Shown: one piece after another, positions 1-12,080 of the stretch
Layout of the letters: every line of letters starts with the position of its first letter
How positions within the stretch are numbered: the first letter of the stretch is position 1
NCBI RefSeq assembly: GCF_963678635.1
Contig: NC_087063.1
Location: forward strand, 35,006,540 to 35,066,539
DNA from: Symsagittifera roscoffensis
Taxonomy: Eukaryota > Xenacoelomorpha > Acoela > Convolutidae
Direction: 5' to 3'
DNA: 60,000 nucleotides
Translations under genes and position numbers: made by a program
The notes under the pieces: generated by a model
The model's input: only the letters and a program-made list of their open reading frames with translations
Told to the model about the DNA's origin: nothing
Databases searched by the model: none

Positions 1-210
1 AAAGAGCTGAATGCTTCGTATTTTTGTGTTTTTTGATTAAGAACAAAAAGCAGCAAGCTAAAAAGCGGTATTCTCTAAAATGCAACAGTTTCAAAATATA
101 TCCGTCGCATTCATTACACTTTTCACATGTTAGCTGCCCTTTTGTGTAAATACGACTGAGAGTGAACAGCTCCTGTGGTTTTGCGAGTATGTTTTTGCTG
201 TGTTCTCCAG

Positions 211-389
211 TTGGGTTCTGGAGCCTGATCTGTGTGGGTCTGTTTGCCCACGAGGACCCCACCCGGGAGGCACTGCTGAAGAGGAATGGACTGTTGAGAG
301 GGGGCAACTATGAACTGCTGGCCGCACAGACACTGTACGGCGTCGTGTGCTGTGTATGGGCCGCATTCTCTACCTACGTCATCATGAAG
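211..389 (+). CDS. Ammonium transporter (AMT type), penultimate coding exon
   Basis: This exon encodes a late transmembrane part of an AMT/MEP ammonium channel, which conducts ammonium across a cell membrane. The translation shows GFWSLICVGLFAHEDP, matching the family's 'GxxxVGLFA' helix. It is followed by a GLLRGGNYELLAAQ stretch, equivalent to the 'G(L)xxGGGxxLLGxQ' loop, and a hydrophobic helix ending YVIMK. The exon starts after a pyrimidine-rich CTCCAG acceptor at 205-210 in phase 2 (two bases complete a codon) and ends with AAG at 387-389. Open reading continues past 389, but family similarity stops there and resumes exactly at 678, so I end the exon at a GC donor (AAG then GCAAGC). Upstream exons lie outside the window. 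The AMT assignment rests on motif recognition; an Rh-type protein is less likely because the GLFAHEDP and LTIGVR motifs are AMT-like. Confidence 0.8.
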
Positions 390-677
390 GCAAGCAAACT
401 TACAAAGGAAGACGAAAACAAAATACAATCATATTGAATCTTGCATCAAATTAAAGTTTAATTTAATTCCACAGGTTTTGTTTTTTTTTTCGCAAAAATA
501 TTCTGAGCTATTTAGAAAGGAAATATTTGTAGTCATACGGGCATACCAAAAGACTGTATTGCTTAAACCTTAGTACTTAGTTCAGGAGTTCGCAAAAATA
601 ATCGTATAATTCTTTGTTCCAAAAATTTCAAATAGACTTATCGGTTTTTTGAATTTGAAATCTGCATGTTCTTTCAG
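390..677 (+). other. Intron with GC-AG boundaries in the AMT gene
   Basis: The donor reads AAG|GCAAGC and the acceptor TTCTTTCAG|TGC. No GT donor nearby gives a phase-0 join into the next exon. Joining K at 389 to C at 678 restores the continuous family motif VIMK-CIDLTIGVR. GC-AG is the usual minor variant handled by the major spliceosome, and this donor matches the strong consensus such introns need. The intron is 288 bp and T-rich. Confidence 0.65.
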
Positions 678-1040
678 TGCATAGACCTGACAATCGGTGT
701 ACGTGCAGAGCCAATCATAGAGTTGTTCGGGCATGACTTATCCGAACATGGGATCGGAGGAACGCTCTACCGCAAGACTCGAGAGGTGTTCGACAACAAC
801 GGGAACTTCGTCGGAATAGCCCGGAAGGGGCTCTCCGAGAAACAGCAGTGGGCTCTGTTTCGAAAAGTGATTTTGTGTAAAATTAAGAACCAATATCCGC
901 ATTTTCCGGACCATGACCAGCGTCGCTTGTCAATCAGTGACATGCTCGAAACTATGAACATTGACAAGACCATGAAAGAGGCAAAAAGAAGAAATGTTCA
1001 AGAAATAGCTATGGCCATGCGGCCATATAAAGCGGAATAA
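678..1040 (+). CDS. Ammonium transporter (AMT type), last coding exon
   Basis: This exon completes the AMT protein. It begins CIDLTIGVRAEPIIELFG and continues DLSEHGIGG, matching the end of the last transmembrane helix and the 'DxxEHG' motif at the start of the cytoplasmic C-terminal tail, which couples subunits in AMT trimers. The remaining roughly 90 residues are a charged tail (GLSEKQQWALFRKVILC and onward) with no similarity I recognise; this part varies between AMT proteins. The exon opens after a CTTTCAG acceptor in phase 0 and ends with TAA at 1038-1040. The stop overlaps an AATAAA polyadenylation signal (1036-1041), which suggests a very short 3' untranslated region. Confidence 0.8.
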   Translation, partial: CIDLTIGVRAEPIIELFGHDLSEHGIGGTLYRKTREVFDNNGNFVGIARKGLSEKQQWALFRKVILCKIKNQYPHFPDHDQRRLSISDMLETMNIDKTMKEAKRRNVQEIAMAMRPYKAE

Positions 1041-2567
1041 AAAAGAAGAATCGATAGCTTATGAATGCCGGTTGAAATGAAAACAACTCAGTTATACACA
1101 CACATGCTATCAATCTTACAGAAAAATAGAGCGTTCGATTTCTGGTGCTGATTATTTTCAAAAAAGTGAAGCTCAATGTCACAGCATGATTTATGCTGAA
1201 CTTAGCCTTTTACATAGCTGCTGTTTCACCACACCGCACCAAAGCTTGCTTGAAAATTTTATTCCTGTTAATTTTTCTGCAATTTTTCCCATGGCAATTC
1301 TTTTTCGAAAACGATTTATAATCAATTGAAGTTTTGAAGTTTATGGTTCCGACTTTCAAAGAAAATAAATATTATATAAGTTTGGGTTAACCAATTTCAG
1401 CCATCAAAATAATGGTTAGCCAAAAAAATTTATACCCAAGAAACACAAGACTCCTTGTATCCTGGCAAAGCCCTGAATGTTCCGACTGCCTTTTAACGTT
1501 TATGGAGCAGTAATAATATAAAAAAATTAAAAATAATGAAATAAAATAAAAAAAGTATTTTTTTCTAAAATTTGAGATTTTTTGTAAAAATCATCCCCCC
1601 ACACCTCATAATTTGACCGAAAAGCGGTGGCTTAGTTGCTGTCGTATTTTGATCGGGTGGTTTGACGCTCAAGTTATGTAGTCTCCAGAACCTTTGCATT
1701 TATGAAAGATTTTTATATCTAATTGATCCGACCATTTGAAAAGTGAGGAGGAACTTTGTATTCGGGCTCGATTTTTTTTTGCTTTCCATGCAAAATCAGG
1801 TACCCTAATTAATTACGGAATAGCCCGAATGATATATCATATTAAAACCCTTTTAATTATGGTTCGCAAAAATATCGCAGTGTCGAGAAAAACCGGTTTG
1901 AAATTTTGATTTTTGCTCTAAATTTGAACTAATATAGTGTGAGAGTGTAGGCTTACAATAGCTTGTTTAAGCTTTTGTCAAGCCGTTAAAAGTTAGTTCT
2001 ACTCAAATAAAACTAGTTTTCGGAGTTTTTTTAGCGCCATTTTGTAAACAAAAACAAAAAACTTTTTCTCACAATTTTTTTTTAGTTTTTCTTGTCAATG
2101 TTCTCCAAAAATTGTTTTCCGAATGGCCTATGACTGGCAAATACGCCTGAGTTTTTTTTTGTTCAGATATTTCTATCACACCATGCGGAAAAAAAATGTT
2201 CTTGTATTTTTCTAAGGCTGTAGTCGCAACATTCTGTGCTACTTGCACAGTAACCGGCTACCTTGTTTTAGATTTTACTTCTAATGTTAGAAGTTTTTTT
2301 CATCTAGGAGTAGTGCTTGTTTTTGCGAAACGCATCGTTGCTACTGTGGAATCAATTTAAGTTTTTATTTATCAAACTTAGATTTAAAATTTGATATATG
2401 AAAGTGATGTTGAATAAAATGAATTCCTCCTGCAAAATTTCATGTGTTTTTTGAAGAAGCATTTCAAAAGTTCTGCAAAATGCTTGCAAGACAGCACAGA
2501 GAAAAAGTGAGAGTGGGAGGGAAAGAAGAGCGAGAGAGAGAGTGAGAGAGGGAGGTAAGAGAGAGAA

Positions 2568-2610
<43 letters not shown>

Positions 2611-2649
2611 GAGAAGAGAAGAAAAAAAGAGAAGAGAAGATAGAAGAAT
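1041..2649. other. Intergenic, no gene seen; family-I fragment and purine microsatellite
   Basis: I see no credible coding exon. Bases 1447-1625 are a reverse-oriented 3' part of family I: the tail with CAAAGCCCTGAATGTTCCGAC and the 'tttatggagcagtaat' block. A matching 5' fragment is near 1342. Bases 2505-2645 are almost pure purine, including an (AG)n run at about 2571-2600 followed by a G-run. Confidence 0.6.
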
Positions 2650-3237
2650 ACCGTCAAATGACTTAAGGTTGATTTTTGAACCTCATTTGATTTTTTGCAA
2701 AAGCTCAATTGATAGTTTCAAGTCAATTCACTATCAATTAATATTTGAATCAAATTAGTTTCCGGTTTTGAATCAAGCTAGACCATCTTCCTAAAAATAT
2801 CAAATTAAGATCATCCACAGCAATATTTAATCAATTAAATTTTTTTAAAATAGTTAGTGCTGCGTGTTTTATTTTTATTCTCTTCCTTTTAAATGGGAGG
2901 ACTTTTAGTTTGATTCCGTTTTTGCACCGAAGAAATTAGGGTGAACAAAATTAAGCTAACTTCGGTTTATATTGGCGTATTGACGCCTTTTAAAAAAAAC
3001 TTTAAGGTCAAAGGGCAAAAGAAGTACCAAGCAGTCCCACTTGGCAAGCTACTGTTTTCGATTAAACGGTTGAAGCAAAATAGATTTAAAATTGATAATA
3101 GTGAATTCGCTTTTCCAACTATGATGACCGATTCAAGACTAATTTTATTCCTCGGCCTAGAAAATAAATATTCCTCTTTTTTCATTTATTTCACCTAGGG
3201 CATTTTGGAAATCAACCTCAATTCAATTTTAAACGGT
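2650..3237. mobile_element. Candidate MITE with imperfect terminal inverted repeats
   Basis: The left end ACCGTC...TTAAGGTTGATTT is mirrored by the right end, whose complement reads ACCGTTT...TTGAGGTTGATTT. The interior is AT-rich with no convincing ORF. I could not define a target duplication. Confidence 0.4.
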
Positions 3238-4855
3238 CGTGGGCATAAAGAATTTGTGATTGAGCTTTATTTTGTTGTAAGCAGTATCAATGCAACCCAA
3301 TTTTGATTCGCATAATACAAACTCTGATTATATTTTTGGTCTTTTGTACCTTGTAGAATAATGTGAAGCTGGTGTATATGTGATGAATCAATTCACTTTA
3401 GCCCTGGTGTTGTAATCCCTTTTTTGTCCTTAAGTTGTACAAAGCTACTAACTTTAGGAAGTATAGTTTTGCCATTAAATTCTGATAATCCTAAAACCAC
3501 TGGAGTACTAAACAACACATATCTTTCTATTTTTATCAGTTGGTATATATTTTGTTTTATAGCCACGTGCCTAGGGTGCTTATTTAATTAACCCCGTCTC
3601 GAAATGACATGAGAAGGCTATGGAATCGTAAAAAGTGTTTTGAAAACCGGGTTGGCTCTGCAGCCCGATTTAATCAGTTACCACGCCACTTTTGCTCGAT
3701 TGATAGCCAAGGGATCATGCGTACTTATTTCTCTGAAGCATTACTGGCTCTTAAAGTGTTCATTTTCTATTCACCAGGCCCGCTAATTTGTGTCTTAACA
3801 CCTTTATAATTTTTCGCCCAGCCGGTCGACGTTGTTTTAATTTGTCGCCCGGGTCGCTCTTTTGTATGTCGGGTATCAATAATACTGCGGGCTCCATCAG
3901 TGGTTTATTTATTCACGCTTCGCCGCAAATAGTGTCCCGCGAGGTCGAAAGATAAAGCCTGAATAACTGTTCCTTGTACCCTAAAGAGCTCGAGCCATTA
4001 CCGTTGAATAACACACCCGCTTGCCCTGTTTTACATGTGATCACTTATTTATACATTTGCGATTCAAAACACTCCAAAAAAGTTACTCTGGTTTTTAACT
4101 CCAGCTTACAAAAAAGTCGATAAGTTTATCAGAAGTGACGTCTAACATATAGTCCAATTTTGTCAAAAACAGTCCAAACAAAAAGACTGCTGCAACACCG
4201 TAAGGAAATTATAGCTCATAAATTAATGCATGCATGTTGGAACCCAAAAATATTCAGCTTATGTAAATTAAATTATCCACATCAACTTGAATAAACTTTA
4301 TTAAAATCAGTGTCTTAATTAGGCCAACAAAATGTTAACTCCTCTTTGTGGCTTCATTGTCGAAAGTTCCTGTTTTTAAAAACTGCTTTTAAATAAAAAA
4401 ATATTGCATTTTCTAATGCAAAAAGGCTTTTTTTTTGGCTGCAGTCAACAAAATAAATTTTTTTCAATTTCTCGGACAACATTTTTTGTGAATAAACAAG
4501 ATGTTGATTTCGTTTCATTTTATTGAAAAACTGATTCTGTAGTAGTAGGTTTTGAGCAATTTTCAATCAAATGAACCAGAACAACCACTTTAAGGGAACA
4601 TTTTTTGATTTAATCAAAACCTTCTGAAATAATCAAAACCTTGCCTCCAATTTTGCAAAAAAATAACGCAATACAGATAAACTTGCGAGCAAAGTTTACT
4701 TTCGTGTTTCACCTAATTTATCCAATCGAAAACAAAAACGTTTTAATTTTTCAATTTTTATTCTTTAGTGAGTTTCAAGGATAAAACTTTTTTCCCCCAA
4801 AGTTTTGTAGAAAAGGCAGTAACTTAATAAAACAAATTTATGAATTGTTCGAACT
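3238..4855. other. Intergenic, no feature recognised
   Basis: Bases 3590-4050 are noticeably richer in G and C than the flanks. I find no homologous exon, tRNA or repeat signature there. The rest is AT-rich and unremarkable. Confidence 0.5.
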
Positions 4856-5062
4856 TGTTGTTCCGGCTTTTTCGAAGACGGATAAATTTTGCCGGGAGAC
4901 GGATATATTTTGCGTTATTAACGCGTAAGCGGTGATTTATTGTTTCGACTTTCGTAACGAAGTTGATGAAATATTTGTGCTCGGGGTAGTTTTTTTCTCC
5001 AGACAATTTTCGACTCTTTAACTAACCATTTTTACAGGAATTTTTTTAACGAGCAGTCTTGC
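4856..5062 (+). repeat. Family I interspersed repeat, scrambled fragment
   Basis: It carries the family start (TTGTTCCGGCTTT), the 'attaacgcgtaagcgg' core, a second start with GTGCTCGGGGTAG, and the tail GAGCAGTCTTG. The order is rearranged and the middle is lost. Confidence 0.55.
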
Positions 5063-6969
5063 TAACTTTTAAAAATACAATCCGTTTCAATATCATTCAT
5101 CGGGTTATTGAAAAGTTCATTCCAATTGCAATTCTATCAAAAATGTTAAAGTTTTATATTTTTTGTTGTTTTTTAGCACTTTGTTCTCTTTTTATTAATA
5201 ATCGATCCTTTTGAACAGTTTTGCTTTGATTGAGAAATGATGCAGTGTCTCATACTTTAATTAAAGTTTAAAATTGATTCCTTGAAAAATTGTTTTTATA
5301 CTAGAAGATATAATATGTAATGATGTTTTCTTATTTTCAAATCATAGTGGCCATCAAAACTGAATAAGATCTTTCGATTCGATTGTTTTCTCCCTTCAAA
5401 AGGGGGACCAAAAATGATTTTTTTTTCGATATCATAATTTTTTATTTAAACACAATTTCAGTCGTCAATAAGCAAAAAAAAAGATTCATGAATAAACGGA
5501 TTCAAAATCAAAATTTCAGTCGGCAAAAAAAGGATTCATGAATAACATTTCAGAAATATTCAAAATAAAAATCATACTATAATTCTCTTTTTTTTCTTCA
5601 GAAAAACAGCTAAATAGCAAACGTACTTTCCGAAAAAGAAAAATGTTTTGATAGAAAAGAATCAACTTCCGATTGAAAAAAAAAACAACAAAAAAGTTTG
5701 ATGTTCCTTTTTTTATACTTTTTTGCTTCAAACCGTGCTTTGATCCTAAGGTTTTTTGCTAATTTTGCACCGTTCTTTGCATCGTTGTGTTCATTCTCAA
5801 GTAATAACTGCTTAATTAATTTTAAGAATTACATTAATATGAGTTTAAGAATCTGTTGAAGATTTCTTTTTTTTGATATTGTCGGCTCTAATTATTGAAG
5901 TAAAGAAATTTATAGAGCTATTGATGAACAGTCAATTGATTTCTGTGCATAGGTTCCTCACGCAAAAATTTTAATTTATTCCTGAAAATTTTTATAACAC
6001 CTCAGGAAATCAAGGATCGGCAAGCTGCGCTGCTTCTGTCTTTTTTTATTATCTTAACGAATAGAAAATGATTTCCCTAGATCTCCAAAGTTCAACATCG
6101 GTGGTTTGGTGATTAGTGTCGATGTAGTATAACAATGAAGCTAATTTCAGTAGCTTTACCCATAAGTTAATTGAATACGTGAGTTTGAAGTTTTTTGCAT
6201 ATAATTTTTGTAGAAGCCACACAACAATTAAGTCCATAAATTAAATTTGCACAGTGTTACACAACCAGCCGTAGAAAAGTTTTAAATAGTTTTTATCAAT
6301 CCAACTAGTTTTTTTTTAAAATCTAAAATCTCTTTTGGTCCCCAATTTCGATAAAGTGACTAAGTATTCCTATTCACACAATTCCGGTTTTTGTTCCGAC
6401 TTTCAAAGAAAACGAAAACTTTTTGTTTTGTGTGGTTTTTGTTCCGAACTCCAAAAAAGACTGATTGTTTTTGCTTGGTTTCGTTTTTTTGCGACTTTCG
6501 AAGAAAATAAGGAACATATATAAGCTCGGGGTGGTTTTTTCTATTCAGATCAATTCCCAAAAAAGTTCCCTCGGGTGACCGATCCATAAATCTTCGTGAT
6601 CCCAGAAGTTTTGTGCTCACCACTGGACTATCTTGACTTAAAACTTGCTGTGAGATGCTCACTAATAGGCTACAGTGACTGAAAGAGCGCTGCGATACTT
6701 TGATGCTGAAAACCATCGCGTATTATTTACGCTTGGCCAAATATCCCGCACCACAAAATTGTTCCAAATTCAACTGAGGTAGACTAGTTGTTTTTGTTAA
6801 TTTCATAGACAACTCTCAAAATTCAGCTTGAAGTTCATTGTCCGTCAATATTTCACTAACCAACAACGAGATTGATTTCTGGACTTTTGGACTATTCACT
6901 TTGCCCTGATACGAGTAGTCTTGTTTTTTAAACAGTTTAATAGATCAAAATAATAGTTTTTAAAAAAGA
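5063..6969. other. Intergenic; family-I start motifs near 6390-6560, otherwise nothing
   Basis: Three tandem variants of the family-I start (GTTCCGACTTTC-like) occur between 6392 and 6500, ending in a GCTCGGGGTGG block. No exon was recognised. Confidence 0.45.
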
Positions 6970-7490
6970 ACAAGACTGCTCGTATCAGGTCGAAGCCTTG
7001 AATGTTCCGACTGCCTTTTAATGTTTATGGAGCAGTAATAACCTATAAAAAAATAAATGTAAAAAAATTAAGTAAAATTTTTTTCTTCTAAAATTTGAAA
7101 TTTTTCATGAAAATCATCTACCCACACGCCATATAAAGTACAGAAGGATAGATTTTGCTTCTTGTAACAAATCAATTATGGCAAATAAGCTTTCTTTGGA
7201 ATGATTTCTAAAACTGATTAATTCTCCGCTTACGCGTTAATAGCGTGAAATTTATCGCGAGTTGATTGTCCCAAATTGGCCAAAATGACCATCTTTAAAC
7301 CCCCATATTTTTACGAAAAATGATCACAGGTGAAATATTGTTTCAAATTTAAGCTCAAGACAAAACCTTTTGAATGATAAAACAATTTCGTCAAAAATGG
7401 CTAGTTAAAAAGTCGAAATTTGTCTGAAGAAAAAAAAACACCCCGAGCACAAATATTCCGTTACTTTCGTTTCGAAAGCCGGAACAAAAT
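6970..7490 (-). repeat. Family I interspersed repeat, near full length
   Basis: This is a reverse-oriented copy from the tail (ACAAGACTGCTCGTATCAGG at 6970) to the start (complement of TTGTTCCGGCTTTCG, ending 7490). It includes the 'gacaattaacgcg' and 'atggagcagtaat' blocks shared with the copies at 11491, 14473, 25105 and 50326. Confidence 0.75.
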
Positions 7491-8530
7491 TTATGCCCAA
7501 TTAAAAATATCGACTGCCTGAATCAAATTTTAAAAGATAATTTACCTCTGATCAATTTTCGCAAAGTCTTGAGAGTTTTAAAACTGCCAATTTAGCAATC
7601 CTTTGGACTAATTTATGCACGCTTTGAAGATTTTATCCATAATCCTCAAAGCTTAGCGCGAATTATTTATGTGTGGAGAATAATCCTTATTTATTTTTCC
7701 GAATTGATTACGACTCATTTTCAAAGATAATTTTTTGCATACAATTTTGTGAAATTATGAGTGGTTTGAAAACTATCAATTTGGCCGAAATGGGTGTTTG
7801 TGTCCCAATATAGGGTCTTTCATGGCAAATCGGCAACCCTACCAGACGCAAACAAAGTCATTTTTCAAATTTCATAGCGTGTGCATGAAAAAACGATTTC
7901 TTTTTAGTGTACATGAGTAATACTTTGAATGGATAATTTTTTTTATGGGGAGGTTAAAAGTCAGTCTGAGCACTCAGCGCTTCACCTTGATACGAGAAGT
8001 CTTTTATCTCTTAATTTTCCTCTTAAATTTGACAGTTGTGCATATTTTATGTCAGAGCAGAAATTTTGCTCATAAACATTTGTTCAAAGCGTAATTAAAG
8101 ATAATTTTCAGCTGACATTTTCTCGTCGCATCGCATAGTGACAATCAAAGTTTTCTCAGTAACATTTGAGTAAAAATCAACACTTGAGATAAAATCAGAA
8201 ATGAAAATCAGGGAGATAGAAAATAGAGATAAATTCAGAGGTGAATTAATGCAGGTTTATAGCAAAAGTTTACCGTCTTAAATCATTCTGAATTATTGAA
8301 ACCTCAAATAGTTTTTGATTCAGCGTCGGCAGTCTAGCAAATCCTCAGAAAACCTGTCAAATACAGGAGATCCTACATTCAAACCAAAAATTTAGACCAA
8401 AAAGTGCCAAAAAATCATTGCTTTCAAATCAAGTTCTGATGCAACTTATTAAAATTGATAGTATCACAGCCCAGCCCTGACTGTTTTGACTCTCTTTCAG
8501 GGTAAATAGAATAGTTTATGTATATTTTTT
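7491..8530. other. Intergenic, one family-I tail fragment
   Basis: A short family-I tail (CAGCGCTTCACCTTGATACG) lies at 7977-8012. Nothing else is recognised. Confidence 0.4.
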
Positions 8531-8631
8531 GAAGACTATCATAAGGCTATCGTTGGGCTGTGATAGACCTTATGATAGTCTTCAAATGCACGTTGCATCT
8601 GAAGACTATCATAAGGTCTTTAGATGCAATG
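8531..8631. repeat. Nested inverted and direct repeat hairpin
   Basis: The 16-mer GAAGACTATCATAAGG occurs at 8531-8546, as its exact complement at 8568-8583, and directly again at 8601-8616. The third copy is itself framed by TTGCATCT and AGATGCAA. The first two form a perfect 16-bp hairpin with a 21-nt loop. Confidence 0.8.
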
Positions 8632-10057
8632 ATTGTAAAGATTTTTTTGAAATCTTTTACCAAAAGAAAAAATGTTGAGAAGTACTGATTTACTGGTCAG
8701 AACTTAGTCTTTTTTCGTCGTTCTGTTTTCTTTTTCATCTTTTGGACAATTTTTAGTTAGATTGCCAAAATATAAATGGCTTACCTTTTCTGGGCCTTTA
8801 TACTGTTTTCCAATGATTTTTTGCGATCGATCTGAAGTCAACCGCTTTCGATGCTTTTTTTTAAAAAAGGTCAAACAATTTTTTCAAACAATTACTAGGT
8901 TCTCAATTGGCAAGTTTTATTGGAAAAAATTTTCACCAACAGTGGATTGATCGTTTTCCTTTTCAGAGAGGAGTTAATTTTTAGTTAAAAAGCGCATAGA
9001 TTTTAAATTTAAGTCTCAAAACATTTTCCAATATGCAGCCAATAACTTGAAAACTTGAAACCGTTGAACTGAATTCGACCAACTCTTTTGATTTTATCAA
9101 TGCAGATGCAATCTTATCTAAAAAAGCTCAGCATAATGTATGGCATGACCAGTGGCGTGCGCATGCTTTTTAGGGTGGTGGTTTGATCGAACAGTTTTTT
9201 CTTCAAATTGATTTTACGAAAAGAATTAAGATTTTGCCAAAAACATTGGGAATAAGAATTGAAATCTGCAGAAATTGTAGCAAAATGCAATATTTCATTA
9301 AATAAGCTATTAAAATTAAAAACTGAAACAACTTACTCGGCAAAATAAATTACTCGTGACCGGCGCGAGCAACGAAAGTGAACCCCGGCCTGGCGCAATC
9401 GAAGCAACATCAACCGCAACCGGCGGGACCCAAGCAAACTGTCCGCTAGCGGTCCCACATTCTTCGCTTAAATTTTGAATTTGTAAAAAATGGCAATTTT
9501 TTATTGCGTGTCATCATAAGTAGTTTTTTTGCCAATTAATCAGTACTACCTTCCTTGTTTTTATCAATTGCTAATTTTTTCAACCATAACAAACTACCCG
9601 AGCTTGGCATCGTAATGAAGAAAATTGTATTTCGGTTTGTTTTTAATTTCCTTTTTACTGTAAAGCTTACTTATTGTGATACCTATTCCTCTTAAGCCAA
9701 TCTTTTCCACTAGAATAGTAGCATCTCGGACCTTTTTATGATCAAGTATAGCACAAACAAACTGATCACAGATTCGCGACCGGGATTGTATCGACTAGCA
9801 TAAAATTCAAATATTGTCAAAAATATTATCCTTATATCCTCAAAACATACATGAATCACACTTTTTTCAGGTTTTTTTTTCACATTGCGAAAAATAAATC
9901 TAGCGAAATTATGCTAGTCGATAGATTTTCATGATTTCAAACTTTTATGCTAGTCGAGATTTTTGCTAGTCAAACAGTCGCCTCGCAGCCTTTGCCGAGA
10001 CTTTTATGACCAATTTTGAGACATTTTCTAATCATTTTCAGGCTATATTGAGTCTAG
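8632..10057. other. Intergenic; hAT-like terminus near 9152, otherwise nothing
   Basis: CAGTGGCGTGCGCA at about 9152 resembles the terminus of the hAT-type MITE at 31467, but I found no partner end. Bases 9355-9455 are relatively GC-rich with no recognised function. Confidence 0.35.
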
Positions 10058-10905
10058 CCGCACTAACAAAAATGGTTTTGGATTGATTTTAATTGATTCT
10101 ATATTGAAGTGGATTGATTTTAAACTGAAATGGATTTTAAATCGATTTAAATTGATCTTTTTGAAAATTTTGGATCAATTTAATTTTCAAAAAAAAAACA
10201 ATTTAATTAATGTGGATGGAATTTTTTTTTGTTGAAATCCATCCGAATCTTGCCAAAAACCATTTAATTTTAGTTTAAAAGACGCCTGATCCGATCAATT
10301 TTAGTGTCTGAAAAATTTGTTTACGCAAAAATCTATGTAAAAAGTCAAGAAAAGAACCAAACAAATCAGAGCTTGAATTCAAAAATGTTCTATAAAATCA
10401 ACAAAAATAATCAAAGTAAACCACATTCTGAGCAAAAATTTATGCAACAAATCATGAAAATGGTCAATATAAATCATATAGCTACTTAAATCATTCCAAC
10501 TTCAAACATCTTGAAATTTTAAACAATATTTGGTGTTTTTATTATGCTACCAGACTCTATGGATGTTAAATTAAAGTGATTGACTGTGATAAAAAGCAAA
10601 ATAAACTCAAAACTGATGAAATCAAAAAATTAAAAAAAAACTGATTTAAGTTGATCTCATTCCGTTTTAGTCCCCCTAAAAGCAAAAAAAAAGAAAAAAC
10701 AAAGATCAATCGACTTAAAATCAATTTGGATCAATTTTTGTAGCTGGGGCTTAAAATCAGTTTAAATTGAAAATATAAATTGATCCAAATCAATAAAAAC
10801 TTATTTGATTAATCTTCATACTTTTTTCATGCTAAAATCAATTTCAATTATTCATCATACATTTTTTATGATAAAATGGATCTTACTCCATTTTTGTCAG
10901 TGCGG
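10058..10905. mobile_element. Family III MITE with 18-bp terminal inverted repeats
   Basis: The left end CCGCACTAACAAAAATGG is matched at 17 of 18 positions by the complement of the right end, CCGCACTGACAAAAATGG. The interior is built of many diverged 'gatcaatttaaat' and 'aattgatttt' units in both orientations. No transposase. Target duplication not resolved. Confidence 0.65.
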
Positions 10906-11490
10906 AGCTTCCAGACTATTGCGACTAACTTCCACAAAATCAAAAAAAATCTAGGCCGTCATTCGATGTTTTCGGATTTTTTGCGCCGAAAAAAACACCC
11001 ACACTGTAAATTTTAAATCACGGAATGACATCTGACGCAGAACAGGAGCCAGGAGGTGTGAAAGTTCTCAATTTTTGGTTGACCGTTTTGACCACAATGT
11101 GGCATATTTCGATCTTCTCGACCAAATATAGGCCTACTCAAATTTTTTCCCGAACTTTTGATTTTTCTTCTAGCTTTCTGAAAGCCATTTAAAAAAGTAA
11201 TTGAACTATAATTTTTTTTGCGAATTAAGCTAAACATGGGTGAAAACAAGCTAAACATGTGTGTTTTGTCAGCTTATTGGCTGTCGGTTGTGACTTTGGT
11301 GGCTTTTCTACCTAATATTTTGTATCGTACAAACTTCTAGTTTTGGTTTTGAGATCGATAAGACCCTGGCTCTTTGTTTTCTAAAGCTCATTTTCAATCT
11401 CACAAGGTTCTTTCGAATAAAAATTTCAATGATAGCAATCATAAAAAACTTTTTTTTTCATTTTCAAAATTTTTGCTTTCCTAGTTTTTT
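10906..11490. other. Intergenic, nothing recognised
   Basis: No coding exon or repeat signature beyond short AT-rich runs. Confidence 0.4.
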
Positions 11491-12080
11491 TTTGTTCCTG
11501 CTTTCATAGCGAAAGTAACTGATCTTTTGTGCTCGGGTGGTTTTTTTCCTTCAGACAAATTTTGACTTTTTGACTAGCCAGTTTTGGTGGAGTTTTTAAA
11601 TATAATTCAAGAGGTATTGTTGTCTTGAGCTTAAAACTCAAAAGGTATTTCACCTGTGATAGTTTTATGAAAAATTATGGGGGTTCAAAGATCGCCATTT
11701 TGGCCAATTCGGGACAATTAACGCGCGATATATTTCGCGCTTTTACCGTCAGAGCGGAGATTTAAAAGCGTCGTAAAAATTGTTCCAAATTGGTGGAATG
11801 AAGCTTATTTGTCATATTTTATTGGTTACTAGGAGCGAAATCTATCACTTTGTACTCTATATGGCGTGGGGGGAATTATGTTCACAAAAATTTCAATTTT
11901 AAAGAAAAAGTTTAGTTTGTTACATTCTATATGGCGTGGGGGGAATTATGTTCACAAAAATTTCAATTTTAAAGAAAAAGTTTAGTTTGTTACATTCAAT
12001 ATTTTCATGTAATTACTGTTCCATAGACTTTAAATGGCAGTCGGAACATTCAAGGCTTCGCCCTGATACGAGCAGTCTTG
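11491..12080 (+). repeat. Family I interspersed repeat, full length, with internal tandem duplication
   Basis: It runs from TTGTTCCTGCTTTC to the family tail ending CGAGCAGTCTTG. Within it, 11856-11925 is duplicated in tandem as 11926-11995, identical as far as I can read (period 70). The tail contains the hairpin-forming sequence seen in other copies, here diverged. Ends with hairpins and no long TIRs suggest a non-autonomous rolling-circle or MITE-like element; I cannot decide. Confidence 0.8.

Noticed and set aside
391-437. Continuation of the AMT exon to a stop at 437 as the natural C-terminus
   Set aside because: The family sequence breaks at 389 and resumes precisely at 678 with CIDLTIGVR, so the extra residues are intron-encoded.
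2352-2708. ORF of 118 codons on the minus strand
   Set aside because: It is produced by the purine-rich microsatellite (Ser/Leu repeats) and is not a gene.
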